Shown: positions 28,279 to 37,705, numbered from the stretch's first letter. The stretch: DNA of 64,000 bases from Dawidia soli (GCF_018598185.1 NZ_JAHESC010000028.1:39949-103948); one strand, 5' to 3'. The notes: generated by a model not told the origin, from the sequence alone. Made by a program: numbers and translations.

Positions 28279-29807
28279 AACGCCATTTCCTGTTCCAAAA
28301 GCTTCAACAATTCGTCTTTACGACTCGGCTGCGGCGCATTAAAATTTACGATCTCACCCTTTTTATTGATGATCACGAACCGGGGTATGAGGTTGGCGTT
28401 ATACGCTGCTTTTACTTTGCCTTCGCTATCGATCAATTGCAGCCACGTAGGCTTGTCCTTTTTCAGCGCGTTCAGCCACGCCTGTTGGCCGTCGGCTACC
28501 GAAATGCTTACAAAGGCAATGCGTGGATCGTTTTTGTATTGATTATACACTACCTCCAGAAAAGGAGTCTCTTCCCGGCATGGCTTGCACCAGCTGGCCC
28601 AGAAATCAATGTAAACGACTTTGCCTTTAAAATCTCCCAGGCTATACGCCTGCCCATGTTCGTTCTTTAACGTAAAGCCAGGCGCTGGCTTTCCGATGCT
28701 GGTTTGCAAGAGATAGTCCGCCCGCGTGGCAAATTGCTCGGAGATCGATTTTCGATAAAAGTCATCCGTGAAATACGAAAGGTACGGCTGAAAAAGATCG
28801 CCCAGGGCGTTCAGTCGTTCAAGGCTCTGGCACGAGCCCACCTCGTTCGACATTTTGCGGTACAGCGAAAGATCTCTGACTTTCCCGGAATATACCTGAG
28901 CGCTTTTTTTCAAGGAATAAAGATCTTCCCCTTTTCGCGCGGGCTCTTTCAGGTAATCAAGCCGAACCAGGTAGTTCAGGTACTCGCCAACAATCCAGGT
29001 CCTATAGTAGCTCGACGTCAGATAGGCATCGTTGCTCAGACCCGTCACCAGCGCACGATCGATATTCCCACCCATCAGCTGTTCGCGTGTGTAGGTTAGT
29101 GGTGTCTCATGGTTCATATCCGTCACCAGTTTACGATCTATATTCCCGTTCACCAGGTCTTCACTTTCTGCAGCATTCAGCTGATAAATATTGGTGTGTG
29201 CCAGCAAGTAATAGAGTTGCGCGAAGCTATTATCCAGCATAATGCTGCGCTTAAAGAAATCAACATAAGGATCGTCCTGGGGGGCAAGGCCCGAGAATGC
29301 AACACTGGCAAGGGAATCGTGTATTTGTTTTTCCCGTTTAGCATATCGTACCAGGCTTTTCTTTCCCAGATCATACCACGACGTATCGGGTTTGTGGCGC
29401 CAGTACCAATCATTCTTAAGCTGCCGGTACCGGTTGCTGGTAGCACCCCTGCCGGTGATCGTAGCCGATGTAAAGAGGGTCTCGAAATTCGTGGCGTCTC
29501 CGGTGATCACCAGGTCGTACCCGGGCGCGACAAATATATCGTTGATCTGTGTTTGGTGCTGCTGTATACCGGTTTGCTGGGGGCGTGTACACCGATATGT
29601 CTTTAGAAAGAACGTGCCATCGGTATCCAGAAAAATAGTATCGACACTGACCACACCGTGCTCATCATAAAAAAACACCTTGAGTTTTCTTTCCGGGCTG
29701 TTGCTAAGTTTACCGCGCAGGATCAGCGGCTCGGTCGTCGATTTATTCGTTTGAGCCGTTGCCGCCAGACTGGCGACGAGCACGAGTAGGATAAACGCAT
29801 TTCTCAT
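28275..29807 (-). CDS. TlpA-like thioredoxin-fold oxidoreductase with N-terminal DUF4369-like region
   Basis: A 510-residue exported protein (signal to about residue 19). The C-terminal ~140 residues are a TlpA/AhpC-type thioredoxin domain with Cys407-Lys-Pro-Cys410 in WASWCKPC and a cis-proline region (LIPRFVIIN). The N-terminal part resembles DUF4369-type beta domains and the middle is helical. Proteins of this layout act in the periplasm to reduce or transfer disulphides and are common in Bacteroidota. An oddity is an internal repeat: NGNIDRKLVT (220-229) and GGNIDRALVT (246-255) with matching flanks, a local duplication of about 26 residues. Confidence 0.9.
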   Translation of the reverse strand: MRNAFILLVLVASLAATAQTNKSTTEPLILRGKLSNSPERKLKVFFYDEHGVVSVDTIFLDTDGTFFLKTYRCTRPQQTGIQQHQTQINDIFVAPGYDLVITGDATNFETLFTSATITGRGATSNRYRQLKNDWYWRHKPDTSWYDLGKKSLVRYAKREKQIHDSLASVAFSGLAPQDDPYVDFFKRSIMLDNSFAQLYYLLAHTNIYQLNAAESEDLVNGNIDRKLVTDMNHETPLTYTREQLMGGNIDRALVTGLSNDAYLTSSYYRTWIVGEYLNYLVRLDYLKEPARKGEDLYSLKKSAQVYSGKVRDLSLYRKMSNEVGSCQSLERLNALGDLFQPYLSYFTDDFYRKSISEQFATRADYLLQTSIGKPAPGFTLKNEHGQAYSLGDFKGKVVYIDFWASWCKPCREETPFLEVVYNQYKNDPRIAFVSISVADGQQAWLNALKKDKPTWLQLIDSEGKVKAAYNANLIPRFVIINKKGEIVNFNAPQPSRKDELLKLLEQEMAL

Positions 29808-29879
29808 GTCTCAATATCTGAAAAATCATAGATTTTCCAGCCATGCGTCGATCATATCGGCGACATTGACCGGATCCGG

Positions 29880-31322
29880 TCACCCCTTGCGCCCCATCGA
29901 TGTCAGGATAAAGTCCACAATGGGCGTCGGATTCGGAAGGCTGTGCGGATGGTGCTTAAACCCAGGCTTGACGATCACCACAATATGGCCCTTCAGACTT
30001 CTCACCTTTTTCGCAAAGGGCGAGGTATTCTCGTTCATAGGCACAGCCTCGTCGGCATCGCCACAGACGTGCAACATCGGATACTTTCCCCGCACGATCT
30101 GGGGTACCTTGTCGATCGGCCCGACCCGGGCCGTCAGCGCCTCGGCATCCGTCGAAAAGCCATAGTCCTTCTTGAAGGCCTCCCATTCTGTTTTGTCGGC
30201 AGCGTTTGTCTTGTACTGCCGTGCCGGCCAGCATTGCAGATCCAGCACTGGATTGTCGACGTATACACATGCCACACGCGCAGGGTTTTCTGCAGCCCAA
30301 TTATATACATACACCGCGCCCCGGCTCATGCCCTCCATCACCGCCTTCCGGTGAAGCCCACCCCGCGTCAGCATGTCGTAGAACCCGTTCCAGGTCTCCA
30401 CCGCTTCTTTATTGCCCAACCGTTCGGCCACATCGCAGTATACTACGTGGAAGCCGAGCTCCAGCAACGCAACCTCCGTCTGCGGCTCATGCCCCCAGAA
30501 TCGTGCACGCCAGATCCAGCGGTGCTCCTTATCGGCCAACTTCGGCTTCACGACCTTGCAATCCCTCCCCTGCCACGTAAACGCCACACATTCATAGCCG
30601 TGATACGCTCCCGTCTTCCCCGCAACCTTCATGCGCGCAGGCAAATCGAAGCCCGCATCCCGCGCCTGTCGGATCACCGCCTCGATCTTCTTCGCCATCA
30701 GTGTTGTGCCCGCCAGGTTGGGATGGATCTTATCGGGGAACAGATCCGCTTTATCGATCAGAATAGAATGCATGTCCAGTACCTCCACCCTTTCAGCAAA
30801 GGCCACGTTCCGCACCCGCGGTATAACACGGTTCACGATCACCGGGTCCCAAATACCGGCGGTATCCGTCACAAACGACGGCGCAGGCAACAGCAAAATA
30901 ATACGCGGCGCCGACGGCAGCGCTTTAAACGCGGCAATCATCGCACGATAGTCGGCTTCGTACTCATGCAGATAGATCCGGTTGATCAGTTTGCTGTCGT
31001 TCCCACCGAGATCGATGATCACCAGGTCGGGACTATCTTGCAACGCCTGTTGATATTCCTGAGTCTTATGATACGGAATGTCTCCATGCTTCAGCAATGT
31101 CGCGCCAGGCACACCATAATTTTTTACCACATAGCGCCCGCCCAGCGACGTCTGCAATTGCGCGGGGAATGATTGCCGGGCAGGATCTTCCAGCAGCGAG
31201 CCGTAGGTGATGCTCGCCCCGAGGCAAGCCACGCGGATCTTGCCCGGCCCGGCGTGAAGTATGGAGAGGGGCATCGCCAGCAGCACGGCGATATAGAGGG
31301 ATAAGCGAATGATAACGTTCAT
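29880..31322 (-). CDS. SGNH/GDSL esterase fused to an alpha/beta hydrolase
   Basis: A 480-residue exported protein (signal to about residue 24). Residues about 28-220 are an SGNH hydrolase: GASITYG with the nucleophile Ser, GGND, and the C-terminal DKIHPN catalytic Asp/His pair. Residues about 235-480 resemble an alpha/beta hydrolase: GMSRGAVY as nucleophile elbow, GDADEAVP for the acid region and KHHPHSL for the histidine. Both halves therefore appear to keep their catalytic residues. Such proteins usually remove acetyl or other ester groups from plant polysaccharides. Two esterases in one chain suggest a carbohydrate side-group specialist, though no glycan operon is directly attached. Confidence 0.85.
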   Translation of the reverse strand: MNVIIRLSLYIAVLLAMPLSILHAGPGKIRVACLGASITYGSLLEDPARQSFPAQLQTSLGGRYVVKNYGVPGATLLKHGDIPYHKTQEYQQALQDSPDLVIIDLGGNDSKLINRIYLHEYEADYRAMIAAFKALPSAPRIILLLPAPSFVTDTAGIWDPVIVNRVIPRVRNVAFAERVEVLDMHSILIDKADLFPDKIHPNLAGTTLMAKKIEAVIRQARDAGFDLPARMKVAGKTGAYHGYECVAFTWQGRDCKVVKPKLADKEHRWIWRARFWGHEPQTEVALLELGFHVVYCDVAERLGNKEAVETWNGFYDMLTRGGLHRKAVMEGMSRGAVYVYNWAAENPARVACVYVDNPVLDLQCWPARQYKTNAADKTEWEAFKKDYGFSTDAEALTARVGPIDKVPQIVRGKYPMLHVCGDADEAVPMNENTSPFAKKVRSLKGHIVVIVKPGFKHHPHSLPNPTPIVDFILTSMGRKG

Positions 31323-31405
31323 GCCAGCGAAAATACAACGGGTGCGATTAACAAGCGCTTAATCGCGCGCTTAACGGCATGCTATGCGTCTGGCCTCGAA
31401 GGAAA

Positions 31406-31690
31406 TTATCGCCGTTTATATAACATTGCCTCTTCAACGGGCAATGCATGATGTTGCTTCCCTGCACCGCCTTCATGAGCCCCCACTGTGAATTGAATAA
31501 TGGGTTGAAAGAAAGATGCTTCGGTCATCACGCGGGAAATACTGCGCCCCATAAGATGAACCGATTCGGCAGCCCGACGCCTTTCAGACGTCGTGTCGAA
31601 CGAATCCCGGTAGGAGATCACAAACACCAGTAAAAGGATTCCGGTGGTAAGCATAGCGGCGCGATAACGGCGATTTCGAAGGATGATCAT
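31406..31690 (-). CDS. Possible small single-pass membrane protein
   Basis: From the ATG at 31690 a 94-codon frame encodes a basic N-terminus, one hydrophobic helix (AMLTTGILLLVFVISY, about 12-28) and a charged remainder. I recognise no family. It fills most of the otherwise empty 444-bp gap between the esterase fusion and the YihY/BrkB gene. The remaining gap bases show nothing clear. Confidence 0.4.
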   Translation of the reverse strand: MIILRNRRYRAAMLTTGILLLVFVISYRDSFDTTSERRRAAESVHLMGRSISRVMTEASFFQPIIQFTVGAHEGGAGKQHHALPVEEAMLYKRR

Positions 31691-31766
31691 GGTTGTAGTC
31701 ACTTTACAATACAATAGTACCAAAAGACCCCCAAAGGGTTGGAATACCTCCATCTTTATGGTGGCC

Positions 31767-32693
31767 CTACGACGCCGTGCGCGCCGTCTTCAGAGCTTCC
31801 GCCGTTGCCGGCACGGCATCGCTATCCGGCTCGACATGACGCCCGTGCGCCTCTGCGTACACTTGCGTGAATTCGGCGCCAAAGAGCAGGATCAACCCCG
31901 CATAAGAAACCCACAGCATGATGAGAATGATCGTTCCCGCCGCACCGTAGGCTGACGCGGGATTCGCATTGCCGAAATAAACACCCAATGCAAACTTGGC
32001 AACAACAAAAAGGGCGGCGGTAAGAAGGGCGCCCACCCACACGTCGCGCCAGCGGATCCTGGCATCGGGCAGGAACTTAAAGATCGAAGCAAACAAAAGC
32101 GTGATGATCCCAACGGAAACGGCAATATCCAGTACATGAAAGAAAACAGCAAACGCCTCCGATAACATACTGCTCACCCAGTCGCTCACGGCACTCAGCG
32201 CCGCCGACAGCAACAACGACACCAGCAGCAGAAACCCGACCACCAGGATCAGGCCGAACGAAAAGATCCGGTCTTTCACCAGCTTTAAGATCTTGCCTTT
32301 TGGCTTCGGCTTCACATCCCACATTTTGTTAAGGACCTGCTGCATCTGGTAAAACACACCCGTCGCCCCAAACAACAATGTCGCGACGCTCAGCACAGTT
32401 GACAACACGGTGCCTTTGCTTTTATTTCCCTCCAGGATCATCGCTTCAATATCCTTGGCGGTGTCCTGTCCCACCAGGCCGCTGATCTGCCCGCTAACCT
32501 GGTGCGTCACGGCCTCCGGTCCAAAGAGCACGCCGGCAAGGTTAATGATAATGACTAAAAGACCCGGCAGGGAAAAGATGGTATAGTAGGCGATGATGAC
32601 GCTGTTGTTAAAAGGCTCGCGATCACTCCAGCGCTTGAACGTTTGTTTGAGGATCTTCCAGAACAGGGAAACCCGATTCCATAGTCTTTTCAT
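31767..32693 (-). CDS. YihY/BrkB-family inner-membrane protein
   Basis: A 308-residue polytopic membrane protein with about six hydrophobic segments. The family pattern is clear: an amphipathic start (FNNSVIIAYYTIFSLPGLLVI), the central GATGVFYQMQQVLNKMW motif, and the C-terminal RDVWVGALLTAALF and LLFGAEFTQVYAE motifs. The older annotation as ribonuclease BN is not accepted, and its true role is unknown. It lies 10 bp after the AsmA-like gene upstream, so the two probably form a cell-envelope operon. Confidence 0.9.
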   Translation of the reverse strand: MKRLWNRVSLFWKILKQTFKRWSDREPFNNSVIIAYYTIFSLPGLLVIIINLAGVLFGPEAVTHQVSGQISGLVGQDTAKDIEAMILEGNKSKGTVLSTVLSVATLLFGATGVFYQMQQVLNKMWDVKPKPKGKILKLVKDRIFSFGLILVVGFLLLVSLLLSAALSAVSDWVSSMLSEAFAVFFHVLDIAVSVGIITLLFASIFKFLPDARIRWRDVWVGALLTAALFVVAKFALGVYFGNANPASAYGAAGTIILIMLWVSYAGLILLFGAEFTQVYAEAHGRHVEPDSDAVPATAEALKTARTAS

Positions 32694-32703
32694 AGCCGGA
32701 GTA

Positions 32704-33912
32704 TTATGCGCTTTTGCGTCGTTGCACGAACCCGTCCAGCAGGTCGCTGGTCACGGCGCGCGCGCTCTTCCACAGCGTACGTACACTAATGACATTATCC
32801 AGCGACGGCTTGACAGACCGTATAAAAGCATTCTTGAATATACCGAGCAATGCTGCCCCTACGCTTACGTTCGGGTTGTCGAGCGTTCCCTGAAAAGGGA
32901 TCTTCGTGGCGATCTCACCCTTTCGGTGATTCTTGAGCAACTTGAGCGCCAGGGCCACACCCCGCTCCCACATCTTTTGCAGCAAGCCGCCACGCCCGCC
33001 GGAGGCGCCCAGAAAATCAAGGTCCTTGAGGATCGGTTTAATATAGCCCTTGAACGCATTGCGGGCCACACCCAACTCGGCATAAACATCCAGCCTGCCT
33101 TTACTGACATCCACGCGGGCATAACGCCGCAGGAAGTTATTCAGCAATACCAGGTTCACACCCTGAAGCTCCAGCGTTACCGCAAAGGTCAACGTATCGG
33201 CCAGAGGCATCAGGTTCGCACGCAGTACCGCGTGACCTTCAAACACCGTCGCCGTTGCGTCCACGGGCGAAATATGTTTGGCGATAGCACGGTTGGTCAG
33301 ATCGTGGATACTGAGGTACAGCGCGGTGATGGGAATATCCGCACGCACATCCGCAACGGGACCGATATACTGAAAGTATCCGTCCCGCACGTCGATGTCC
33401 GCGCGAAAAGCCGGTAACTTCCCCAACAAGACTTTCAAATTGGCCGGCTCTTTTTGAGGCTCCGGTGGCGCATCGATATCCTTATCCTGTACGACCATCC
33501 GGACGCGAGGCTCGTTCACCCGGATGGTCAGATCCTGCATATGTCGGAAGAGCGCCGCCCAGCGAAAGATGATCGAGATATGGGGAATGAAAACAACAGG
33601 CACTTGCCCGGCTGGCGCATGGCGGCTGTCCACCCGAACATCATATACGTTGACCCTGCTGGCAAAGAGGTTGATACGGACACGTGCCACCCGTCCTGTA
33701 AAGTCGTCCTGGCTCTCCAGCATCCGGTTAAACCTCCTTCGAACGAAAACCGGCAGCAATACAATTACAGCGACGATGAGTGCGATGAATGCCGTTATGA
33801 ATAGTGCCCATACCATAACGATCCAGACAAAAAAATACCATGCCCATCGGTTCGCCTCCGGTATCACCGCGGGAAACGAGGGGCACGGATCGCGCGCGTA
33901 CGATCTACGCAA
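32704..33912 (-). CDS. AsmA-like / DUF748 envelope protein
   Basis: Up to 402 residues. A membrane anchor near the N-terminus (WALFITAFIALIVAVIVLL) is followed by a long beta-rich periplasmic part with repeated motifs of the AsmA/DUF748 type (VRINLFASRVNVYDVRV, YFQYIGPVADVRADIPI, DVSKGRLDVYAELG). The ATG at 33816 gives a simpler anchor than the upstream ATG at 33912, and I prefer it. AsmA-like proteins are thought to bridge inner and outer membranes and help move lipids. The tight coupling with the YihY gene is the main contextual clue. Confidence 0.75.
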   Translation of the reverse strand: MRRSYARDPCPSFPAVIPEANRWAWYFFVWIVMVWALFITAFIALIVAVIVLLPVFVRRRFNRMLESQDDFTGRVARVRINLFASRVNVYDVRVDSRHAPAGQVPVVFIPHISIIFRWAALFRHMQDLTIRVNEPRVRMVVQDKDIDAPPEPQKEPANLKVLLGKLPAFRADIDVRDGYFQYIGPVADVRADIPITALYLSIHDLTNRAIAKHISPVDATATVFEGHAVLRANLMPLADTLTFAVTLELQGVNLVLLNNFLRRYARVDVSKGRLDVYAELGVARNAFKGYIKPILKDLDFLGASGGRGGLLQKMWERGVALALKLLKNHRKGEIATKIPFQGTLDNPNVSVGAALLGIFKNAFIRSVKPSLDNVISVRTLWKSARAVTSDLLDGFVQRRKSA

Positions 33913-33938
33913 CGCAAGGTCTTACGGGAAGATGCCCC

Positions 33939-34763
33939 TTACGACTGACGTCGCGTCGGAATATTGAAGCCTGCCGACAAGATGAACTGCGTCGAAAAGA
34001 AATGATGCTGCGCACGTCCCCGTTCGTATAGCTTCACGTCGGTATACTTGGCAAACGATTCCTTGATGCACGGCTCCAGGAAGAAGTACTGAAAAAAGTC
34101 GTAGTGTATCGCGGCACCGGTGCCGACCACCCAACCCGAAAACCGGAAGGGACCGTCGTTGTGCTTACCCATAATGTACGAATCGGTCTTGGGTACCAGC
34201 GCACCGCCCCCCAGGCGCGCCACGGCGCTAAGTTTGTGTTTGTTATTTTTGGACGATGCCAGCACATAGCGCTTCAGCAAACTAATCATCAGGTAGTTGT
34301 TGCCATTGGTATGTTCGAGGTGAACAAACTCGGGCGTGACCAGCGTATCACGGTCGTAGTACTGGTCATCGATCCAGCCCTTCATATGCAGCACCTGGTT
34401 GTCGCGCACGACATACTTCAAGTGGTTCCAGCTTATCTCGATACCCAGGTCGTGCTTATCGTTAAAGAAATATCCGGCACTGACCTGGTACTGCGGCACG
34501 GTAGGCGCTGTCTTAAAGAAATTATTCCAATCCGGCTGATCCTTCGCCCGGGCATGGTAAAACGTGAAATCGTAATTACCCGTCTGCCGGTCCAGGAAAC
34601 GGATCGTGCTGTTGGTATATAGATCACGGTGATAGCCCCAGTTAAAGAAGAACGTACCGTGTAAGCCTTTTTTAGTCTTCGGCGCAGGCGCTACTTCAAG
34701 CTGCGCGTACAGGGACTGGGTGAACGACAAACCGAGAAACAGTGAAATGATTAAAAACCGCAT
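33939..34763 (-). CDS. Outer-membrane beta-barrel protein of unknown function
   Basis: A 274-residue exported protein (signal to about residue 20, LYAQ). After a short Pro/Lys linker (APAPKTKKG) the sequence alternates hydrophobic and polar residues in about 8-10 strands, with aromatic girdle residues (FFFNWGYH, YQVSAGYFF, FFSTQFILSAGF). No family is recognised. It is probably a small outer-membrane barrel. It lies 27 bp downstream of the longest start of the AsmA-like gene's frame and points the same way, so an envelope operon is likely. Confidence 0.7.
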   Translation of the reverse strand: MRFLIISLFLGLSFTQSLYAQLEVAPAPKTKKGLHGTFFFNWGYHRDLYTNSTIRFLDRQTGNYDFTFYHARAKDQPDWNNFFKTAPTVPQYQVSAGYFFNDKHDLGIEISWNHLKYVVRDNQVLHMKGWIDDQYYDRDTLVTPEFVHLEHTNGNNYLMISLLKRYVLASSKNNKHKLSAVARLGGGALVPKTDSYIMGKHNDGPFRFSGWVVGTGAAIHYDFFQYFFLEPCIKESFAKYTDVKLYERGRAQHHFFSTQFILSAGFNIPTRRQS

Positions 34764-35108
34764 GGAATCAAGCCCTTCATGAAAAACGGGGGCAAAGAAA
34801 GGGAAATATTTTCCTCAAAGTGAGATAATTTTCACATCGGCATGAAATTTTAGTGTAGTAAATAACTCAATTTGGGGCAAAAAACCGCTAACGCAAACGT
34901 TGCAAACTCCCCTGGTGACGTTAAATGCGGGACGTTTCCAGACGTACCAAAAATAGTGTAATGGGTCGCCACAACGGCCCGGCGACGATCGTTTCCCCCC
35001 TGAAAACCGGCGGACACACGTACCGGCATTGTTACCAAGCCTTGCCGTATCTGCGCCAAATACTTGATAATCGCGTGCGGCAAGCGTAATATTAGAAAAA
35101 GCTGGCCC
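34764..35108. other. Divergent intergenic region
   Basis: This 345-bp gap separates the outer-membrane barrel gene from the polymerase-domain gene. The only notable site is CGCAAACGTTGC near 34894-34905, which resembles LacI/PurR-type operators. No further gene, hairpin or repeat stands out. Confidence 0.4.
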
Positions 35109-36488
35109 ATGATCATCCGGAAGAATACCAAAGCCTTCAAATCGATCGTTGAGATTGTCACCGCCTGCGAAGACCGGGCCGACCGCAGCAAGCTGATCCG
35201 CCTGTACATCACCAAAGCCGGGCATTCCGTCGACGACCGCATCAGCATCGAAGCGATCGAAGAAGAAACAGACGTTTTTTATAACCTGACGTTCGCCGCC
35301 GTACTGGAAAACCTGAAATCCTCCGACCACCAGCTCCACGGCAGCGACGACATTCCCGGCCTGTACTTTTTCCATACCACATCCAACAAGGTATGGGACC
35401 AGAATCCCTTCGAATTCGACGACCGTGTGGCAAAAGAATTCGCGGACATAGAAGAGCTCCCCACCACGCGCAAGCGGGGCACCCCCATCAAACCGCCACC
35501 GCCCGCCAGGCAAAAAGGCAAAGCCCAAAAGAGAGAAGCCGCACCGGCACGCAAGTCGGCGCCTAAACAACCGGCGTACAAGCTCAAGCAAAAGATCGAG
35601 TTTACAGACCTCAACAAAGTGATCTTTAAACGCTCGGGCCTCACCAAACGCGATATACTCGACTACTACAACGACATGGCCGACTATATCCTTCCCTACC
35701 TCAAAGACCGTCCACAGCTCATCCGGCTCCGCTCCGAACGCGGCGGCCTCAACGAATACCGATCGGCCGACGAACTCACACCCGATGCCGACGAGCTTCC
35801 TGCAGGCCTGCACACTGCCATCACCTCGCCACGCAGCAAAACAAAACAAGACGTGCTCCTGTGCAATACCAAAGAGCATCTGTTGTATTATATCGAACGA
35901 GGGGCCGTAGATTTTTACCCGCAACACGTCCGCGCAAGATCGGCAAGCCATCCCGACTACTGCGTGATCGGCATCGAAGCCGGTGGAAATGCGCCCGAGA
36001 AAGTGATCGATGTCGCACGCATGGCCCATCATATCCTCACGGCGTTGAACGTTCCTGCCTTTATCAGAACCGACGGCATCTCCGGCTTTCATGTATATAT
36101 ACCGCTCGATGGCAAAAGCAGCATGGACGAGAGCCAGGTACTGGCGCAAAATGTCTGCAAGCTCATCCTGCTAAAGTTCCCCGACCGCGCCATCCTGCGG
36201 GAGCCCGGTGAGTACAGTCTCGGAAAGATCATTTTAGATTGCCATCTGAATGAAGATCAACAAACCCTGGTGGCCGCCTACTCCCTGGCCGCCGATACGG
36301 CCACCGTGGCGACACCGTTGTTCTGGGAAGAAGTAACAAAAGGATTATCGATCGAAAAGCTCAACTATAAAACGATCCTCAAACGCCTGAAAGAAACCGG
36401 CGATCCCTTCGACGATCTTTTCAGAAAAAAGATCAACGCCAAAGAGACCGCCGCACATATCGAAAAGTACTACGCCTTCCTGTTCTGA
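35109..36488 (+). CDS. LigD-type polymerase domain protein with altered catalytic site
   Basis: A 459-residue protein starting at the ATG at 35109. The first ~115 residues form an unrecognised domain, followed by a Pro/Lys/Ala-rich linker (118-158). Residues 163-445 match the LigD archaeo-eukaryotic primase-like polymerase domain: FTDLNKVIFKRSGLTKRDIL at the start, GFHVYIPL with His328, and IILDCHLN with Asp377. The usual DLD metal motif is replaced by GIE (288-290), and the usual FYQKH segment is absent. LigD polymerases fill DNA ends in non-homologous end joining with Ku. No Ku or ligase gene lies nearby. It may be an inactive or re-purposed paralogue. Confidence 0.8.
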   Translation: MIIRKNTKAFKSIVEIVTACEDRADRSKLIRLYITKAGHSVDDRISIEAIEEETDVFYNLTFAAVLENLKSSDHQLHGSDDIPGLYFFHTTSNKVWDQNPFEFDDRVAKEFADIEELPTTRKRGTPIKPPPPARQKGKAQKREAAPARKSAPKQPAYKLKQKIEFTDLNKVIFKRSGLTKRDILDYYNDMADYILPYLKDRPQLIRLRSERGGLNEYRSADELTPDADELPAGLHTAITSPRSKTKQDVLLCNTKEHLLYYIERGAVDFYPQHVRARSASHPDYCVIGIEAGGNAPEKVIDVARMAHHILTALNVPAFIRTDGISGFHVYIPLDGKSSMDESQVLAQNVCKLILLKFPDRAILREPGEYSLGKIILDCHLNEDQQTLVAAYSLAADTATVATPLFWEEVTKGLSIEKLNYKTILKRLKETGDPFDDLFRKKINAKETAAHIEKYYAFLF

Positions 36489-36490
36489 GG

Positions 36491-37636
36491 TCACGCCCGT
36501 TCCTTCACGAGCGCGTCCAAACTGATCGGGATCAGATTCACCTCAAACTTCCGCACGATCAGGCTCATGATTGGATCGTTCTGGATCTTCTGCATGATCC
36601 GTTCCGTCTGAGCTTCCGTCCCGCCCATCACCATCTGATCTTTTAATCCCAGGGCTTTTACGGCAAAGAAAAATCCGGCAATCACATAAGGCCCGAAAGG
36701 CGTATGCGGAATATCGAACGAGGTACCTGTCATGTTAAAGACGGTATTGGGAATATACTCGCCGGTGTGCTCGATGTTGCGCAGCCGCATATAATAGTTG
36801 GCGGCTTCCGAGCGGGACGCCATGCGCGGATCGCTCATACACAGCAAGCCCGCCAGGGGCTTTTGCTTGCGGTTTTGATTGATGAGGCTTTCCTTGGCAG
36901 CGCGATCGTTCTGCGCATGCTTGCGGATCTCTGTCTGCACCGTGTCCCAGAAAGGCACCGCAGGCTCGCCCCCGTCCACGCGGATCAGCGAGTGAATGGC
37001 ATAATCCAGGATGCCGCAGGTGATCTCGATGTTCAGCATCTTCAGCTCCGGGTCTGTGCTGATAGCCTTCTCCAGGATGGTGCGCTGGTGCCGAGGGTGG
37101 GTACGCAGCAGGTCGATGCTGCTGATCCAGTCGCCGGCCAGGTAGCCGTCGTACGCGTAGAACTCTTTCAGCAGGCGTTTGATCTTCGTGTCGCTGTCGA
37201 TCACCAGGGCCTGGCCGCGGATCTCCACCGTAGGCCGTTCTTCCACCAGCATCTGCTCGATCTCGACACCCACCGAGGAAGCGCCCAGCATACCGCAGTT
37301 CAGCGGCGAGCCGTCTACGATCTTCAATTCATGTACGTGGCTGATGTAATGATCGTTGGAATCTTCTGTCAGGTGACCGTGGGTCTGAATGTGCACGAAG
37401 TACCGGATCGGCACCCGCAGGTCGGCCCGGCGCTGCGCTTCCTCGAAGATCCGCTTGATGTCCATCACGATGTCCGGCGAAACGAACGAGCCCGCCGCAC
37501 GCACGGTGTGCAGTTCAACGTTAATACCCTGGCCGGCATACTCGGCCGTAACGCGCTCGATCACATCCAGTTGCAATTGGCTCAGGTCGCGCGCGTCGGC
37601 GCAGCCCACCAGTACGTGTACTTGTTCTTCTTTCAT
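36491..37636 (-). CDS. Divergent beta-carbonic-anhydrase-like protein
   Basis: A 381-residue cytoplasmic protein. The N-terminal region resembles beta-carbonic anhydrases: Cys12-Ala-Asp14-Ala-Arg16 matches the CxDxR zinc/dyad motif, VRAAGSFV (45-52) matches the VRNAGN loop, and a strand leading to His86 (HIQTHGHL) matches the GH-x-x-C strand. The usual following Cys is missing there, but NCGMLGA at 113-119 could supply it after an insertion of about 25 residues. The C-terminal ~230 residues match nothing I know. Whether it binds zinc or hydrates CO2 is open. It converges on the polymerase-domain gene with a 2-bp gap. Confidence 0.55.
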   Translation of the reverse strand: MKEEQVHVLVGCADARDLSQLQLDVIERVTAEYAGQGINVELHTVRAAGSFVSPDIVMDIKRIFEEAQRRADLRVPIRYFVHIQTHGHLTEDSNDHYISHVHELKIVDGSPLNCGMLGASSVGVEIEQMLVEERPTVEIRGQALVIDSDTKIKRLLKEFYAYDGYLAGDWISSIDLLRTHPRHQRTILEKAISTDPELKMLNIEITCGILDYAIHSLIRVDGGEPAVPFWDTVQTEIRKHAQNDRAAKESLINQNRKQKPLAGLLCMSDPRMASRSEAANYYMRLRNIEHTGEYIPNTVFNMTGTSFDIPHTPFGPYVIAGFFFAVKALGLKDQMVMGGTEAQTERIMQKIQNDPIMSLIVRKFEVNLIPISLDALVKERA

Positions 37637-37705
37637 TCAGCAGATCTGCTTTTTTTGGCGTGTCAAGATACGGCAAACAGGCCGTCAGTTTTCAAATCAG
37701 GCAGG

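Noticed and set aside
29943..31172. Plus-strand open frame of 409 codons
   Set aside because: It is antisense to the esterase fusion and shows the same biased composition. The minus-strand frame contains complete catalytic motifs.
34815..36149. Minus-strand open frame of 444 codons opposite the polymerase-domain gene
   Set aside because: It is Phe/Val/Gly-rich without motifs. The plus-strand frame matches LigD polymerase signatures.
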